Shown here: one piece after another, positions 37,955-40,814 of the stretch
Layout of the letters: each line of letters starts with the position of its first letter
Numbering within the stretch: position 1 is the stretch's first letter
Origin: DMER01 sp003451645
GTDB lineage: Bacteria > Pseudomonadota > Alphaproteobacteria > Micropepsales > Micropepsaceae
Assembly (NCBI GenBank): GCA_031976175.1
Contig: DALYLR010000034.1
Span: 1-40,814 of the forward strand
Length of the DNA stretch: 40,814 nt
Direction: 5' to 3'
The notes under the pieces: model-generated
What the model saw: the letters and a program-made list of their open reading frames with translations, nothing else
Told to the model about the DNA's origin: nothing
Database searches by the model: none
Made by a program: the position numbers and the translations under genes

Positions 37955-40814
37955 CTGTCAGTCCGCGCATCTTCTGGTAACGGCGGATGCGGGCTGACGT
38001 GTTGGACTTGCCGGGTGCGCCGAACTTCCCGTCATCGGTCAGCGCCTTTTCGCCATCCTCAAGCGGAACGACTTCGTTCAGGTAGCGCTGGATTTGCGCC
38101 AGCTCTTCGCCCTGCACATAATCGAGGTGCTTGTTCTTGTACTGGAACTGAAGCTGGCGCTCGGTCTGGTCCTTGGTTTTCCAGTCGCGCTCTTTGTCGG
38201 CTGTCGTCTTCAGGCCGTAGGCGGCCGCAGCAGCGCCACCCCAGAATAGCCCGTGCCCTTTCAGTTCATGGCTGCCCAGCGGCTTCGCCTGCGATGCCCG
38301 CAGGGCGTCCTGCGCCCGCGCGGGGTTGGTCAAAAGGTCTGCAATCTCGTTGTCCTGCCGGATCTGGCGACCGCTCGGGCCGAACAGGCTGCCGGCGTCT
38401 TCGGTTTCCAGCAGAGCGCGGCGCAGCTCCACATCGATCGCTTCGAGCTTTGCAAGACCGGGGGCCTTCTTCGGTTTGTCCAGCAGCGTCTTCATTGATG
38501 CCCGGAGCGTGTCCACATCCTGCTGAACCTTGGCAATCTGGCCCGACGGGGCGCCTTTGGAAATCAGCCGGGCAAGTTCTTCCATGCCGCTCATATACCG
38601 GGCAGAGGCGGTCTTGCGGGCCTCGATTGCGATGGCCAGCCCCTCATCTGTCGGGCTTTGCGCACGAAGGTCATTGAGCCGCGACCGAAGGCTTTGCATG
38701 TACCCTTCGATGCGGTTCAGCGTCTGGAGGGCGCGCTCCGAACGACCAAGGACTATGCCGTCGGCTTTTTCCTTGCCGTAGGCCTTCTCTGCCCGGCGCT
38801 GCACGCCTGCCAGCACGTCAGCCGCGGCGCCGGGGTTCTTCATGCGTTCAATGGCCGGGCGGGTCGTGGGGACAGTGCCAGAGGCCGGAGCGCGCATTTC
38901 GCCGGGGGCGATAGACGGCTGAAGCAGGCGCGGATCTTCAGGAGACCGGAGACGGCGATCAAGGGCGCGCAGGCCAGCAGCAACCTTCCGGCCCGGCGCG
39001 CTTACCGCGCGGCCAATGCTAAGATCAGGCCGGGTTTTGGCAATCTTCTGGGCGACCCGCGCGGCAACCGCTGAAGCAGGAGCGGTGTTGTCCGGCTCTT
39101 TCCAGCTTGACCCCATACGCGCGTTGCGAAGGTTGGGGGGCAGGTCCATCGGCACGGCTTTGGGCATGGGCTTCCGGGGTCCACCTCCACCTAGGCCAGC
39201 GGTGAGGATGGGGGAAGCGGCTTTGGCCTCTGCCAGCATCCGGGCGCCAACACGTCCGGCCTTTGATGCGCCAAAGCCAAGCGCAAATCCGGTTGCAGCC
39301 CGCGCCAGTTTATCCTCAAGCGTGGCGTCTTCTTCCATCGGCATGGCGCCGGAGAACAGGGCGCCGCCAACACCTGCGCCAAGGTCTGTGCGGAGGCCGG
39401 AGAGGCCGGAGGATTTTGTACTGCCGCCCATGCGCTGCACAACCTCATAAGCAGCCCGCTCAATATCAGACGCGCCTTTGCCGCCCTTTGCCGCATAGGC
39501 CCGTGCATACGGCTCAGCAAGGCGCAGCAGGTCGCCTTCGGTCAATTCCCGTGCCGGAGCGTTCAGACGCTGCTCTGCGGTCACAAGGCGTGCAAATTCG
39601 CTCTCCGGGCTTGCAGGCGGTGCTTTTGGCCGGGAACGGATCGCTTCGTCATAAGGCACCTGCGTGCCGTCTTCCTCGATGGCATATTTGCGGACGGTGG
39701 GCTTGTTCTCCGAGACGTTGCCCATTGCGGGAGACAGGTCGCCAGCACGCCGTGCGGCTTCCTCTGGCGTGGCTCCGGTAAATGCCTTGCCGTTGACCTC
39801 GAACACATAGATGCGCTTGCCCGGCAATGCGCGCTCGCCGTCCTTTGCCAGCGTCAGGGGCAACGCCATCGTGTCTTCCGGCAGGCCGCGTCCAGAATAG
39901 ACCCCGGTGAACCCCTCGATGGCTTCGCGTTCCAGATCGGCGGCGGTGTAGTTGCCGGGACCGGCTGTTGCGTCGAGATGGTCCTTGGCTTCATTGACAG
40001 CGCGCTCCCATCCGTCTGCATAATCCTTCTCCGTCACCTTCACACCCGGAGCGGGGCGGCCATAGAAGGCGCGGTATTCCTGTTCGGTGAGCGCGTCGAT
40101 TTGATCATCGGCCACGCCGGGGTTCTGGCGCTGGACGAGAAGGCGCAGGGTTTCGAAACGGTCGTTGCGGGCCCTGCGCGAAGGGGCAGCAGGAGGTGGC
40201 GCAGGCGACGGCTTGCGTCCGCCAAACCCAGCAAACCCACCTGCCCGGATCGGGGTGGAGGGGGGCGGAATAGTCGGCGTCGGCGGCTTCGGCCCGCGCC
40301 CCGTTGCAGCCTGACGCTGGCGGATTTCATCGATCACGGCGAGCAGCCGGTCCTTGCCGCGCGTGGCAAGCAGTTCGCCCAGCTCGCGCGAGACAGCCGG
40401 GTTGTAGATCATCGGCTGCGTGATGCGCTCGGCAACCGCTGCGGCGATCTTCCACGGGATTTCCTGAGGTGCGCGCAGCATGTCGAGGGCGCCCGCGAGA
40501 CGGCGCTGATCGCCGCCCTGGTTGGCAATGGCATCCGCTGCGCCGGCAGTCGGGGAGCCGCCCACCGTGCGCCGCTCGCTCTCGATCATGTCGCGCTGGC
40601 GGTCGAACAGGCTGCGGACAGAGGTCGTGCCTTTGACGCGCTCGCCCGTGCTCAGGGAGAAGTCGAACTTGTAGTCAGGCCGGACGCTGCCGACGAGGGC
40701 CTTCTTGCGCTTCGTGGTGTCAGCCTTGATGCCAGCCGGCGCCTCGTCGGGAAGCTCGCGGAGCATGGACACCAGCTTCTCGCGCTGGCGCTGCGAGCCG
40801 TAGAGCTGGCGGAT
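37887..40814 (-). CDS. Giant internal virion / DNA-ejection-type protein, C-terminal part (enters from right edge)
   Basis: Open for 975 residues from the right edge, with no natural start inside the window. The first 79 codons are the terminal repeat, and the frame joins the N-terminal part at 1-2268. Long Ala/Arg/Glu-rich helical segments dominate, with a hydrophobic Gly/Ala stretch near the middle (AATGFALGFGASKAGRVG). The last 40 residues (ARIRRYQKMRGLTVTGSMTA, then ETREQLRAEI) match a peptidoglycan-binding domain of the PG_binding_1 type. An ejection protein with a wall-binding tail fits podovirus entry. The role is inferred. Confidence 0.8.
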   Translation of the reverse strand: MRQLYGSQRQREKLVSMLRELPDEAPAGIKADTTKRKKALVGSVRPDYKFDFSLSTGERVKGTTSVRSLFDRQRDMIESERRTVGGSPTAGAADAIANQGGDQRRLAGALDMLRAPQEIPWKIAAAVAERITQPMIYNPAVSRELGELLATRGKDRLLAVIDEIRQRQAATGRGPKPPTPTIPPPSTPIRAGGFAGFGGRKPSPAPPPAAPSRRARNDRFETLRLLVQRQNPGVADDQIDALTEQEYRAFYGRPAPGVKVTEKDYADGWERAVNEAKDHLDATAGPGNYTAADLEREAIEGFTGVYSGRGLPEDTMALPLTLAKDGERALPGKRIYVFEVNGKAFTGATPEEAARRAGDLSPAMGNVSENKPTVRKYAIEEDGTQVPYDEAIRSRPKAPPASPESEFARLVTAEQRLNAPARELTEGDLLRLAEPYARAYAAKGGKGASDIERAAYEVVQRMGGSTKSSGLSGLRTDLGAGVGGALFSGAMPMEEDATLEDKLARAATGFALGFGASKAGRVGARMLAEAKAASPILTAGLGGGGPRKPMPKAVPMDLPPNLRNARMGSSWKEPDNTAPASAVAARVAQKIAKTRPDLSIGRAVSAPGRKVAAGLRALDRRLRSPEDPRLLQPSIAPGEMRAPASGTVPTTRPAIERMKNPGAAADVLAGVQRRAEKAYGKEKADGIVLGRSERALQTLNRIEGYMQSLRSRLNDLRAQSPTDEGLAIAIEARKTASARYMSGMEELARLISKGAPSGQIAKVQQDVDTLRASMKTLLDKPKKAPGLAKLEAIDVELRRALLETEDAGSLFGPSGRQIRQDNEIADLLTNPARAQDALRASQAKPLGSHELKGHGLFWGGAAAAAYGLKTTADKERDWKTKDQTERQLQFQYKNKHLDYVQGEELAQIQRYLNEVVPLEDGEKALTDDGKFGAPGKSNTSARIRRYQKMRGLTVTGSMTAETREQLRAEISALTE
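40578..40814. repeat. Right copy of imperfect 237-bp terminal direct repeat
   Basis: Matches positions 1-237 with 93 percent identity and no gaps. It is in frame with the giant virion gene. The pattern of differences is almost wholly synonymous. Confidence 0.97.

Overview
The window is essentially one complete temperate, short-tailed (podovirus-type) phage genome, opened inside a very large virion gene. A P22-type portal, an SU10-like capsid protein, a short-tail hub protein and giant ejection-type proteins are present, and no tape measure or tail tube is visible. High GC by eye, a tRNA-Leu(UAA) 5' half used as an attachment site, and the style of the packaging, ERF, NinB and repressor genes suggest an alphaproteobacterial host; this is inference.

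Layout. Two divergent transcription units start at a repressor switch near 25.83-25.93 kb. The leftward unit runs from the Cro-like gene at 25.8 kb to position 1 and continues from 40.8 kb down to 34.6 kb. It carries an early/replication block (25.8-20.2 kb: HNH and GIY-YIG nucleases, DnaB-type helicase, replication initiator-like protein, three tiny membrane peptides), membrane and beta-rich proteins (20.1-17.2 kb), packaging (17.2-15.4 kb, with the large terminase in two overlapping ORFs), portal, scaffold and capsid (15.4-11.1 kb), a strong terminator right after the capsid gene, connector, fibre and tail genes (11.0-6.0 kb), and ejection-type proteins (6.0 kb to 1, then 40.8-37.9 kb). It ends in a lysis block (37.8-34.6 kb: N-acetylmuramidase, nested Rz/Rz1-like spanins, several membrane proteins). 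The rightward unit (25.9-34.1 kb) holds the CI-like repressor, small genes, ERF annealing protein, NinB, HNH protein, MazG-like protein, about a dozen small unknown proteins including a lipoprotein, an excisionase-like protein and a tyrosine integrase. The integrase gene is followed at once by attP.

The two ends of the window carry the same 237-bp coding segment, with 16 differences of which 15 are silent. One reading frame of about 1,650 codons runs through the junction. The sequence is therefore one period (40,577 bp) of a circular or tandem arrangement, but the two copies come from related, non-identical phages or alleles.

Genes are tightly packed. Most neighbours overlap by ATGA or TGATG, no gene-free stretch exceeds 300 bases, and the largest gap (about 210 bases, 34,091-34,303) is the attP region. 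The less ordinary features are a GTTCGC-N5-GCGAAC operator array, an attP flanked by arm-type GTCCCGA repeats, the two-ORF terminase, an EF-hand plus 11-residue-repeat virion protein, and chains of microproteins.
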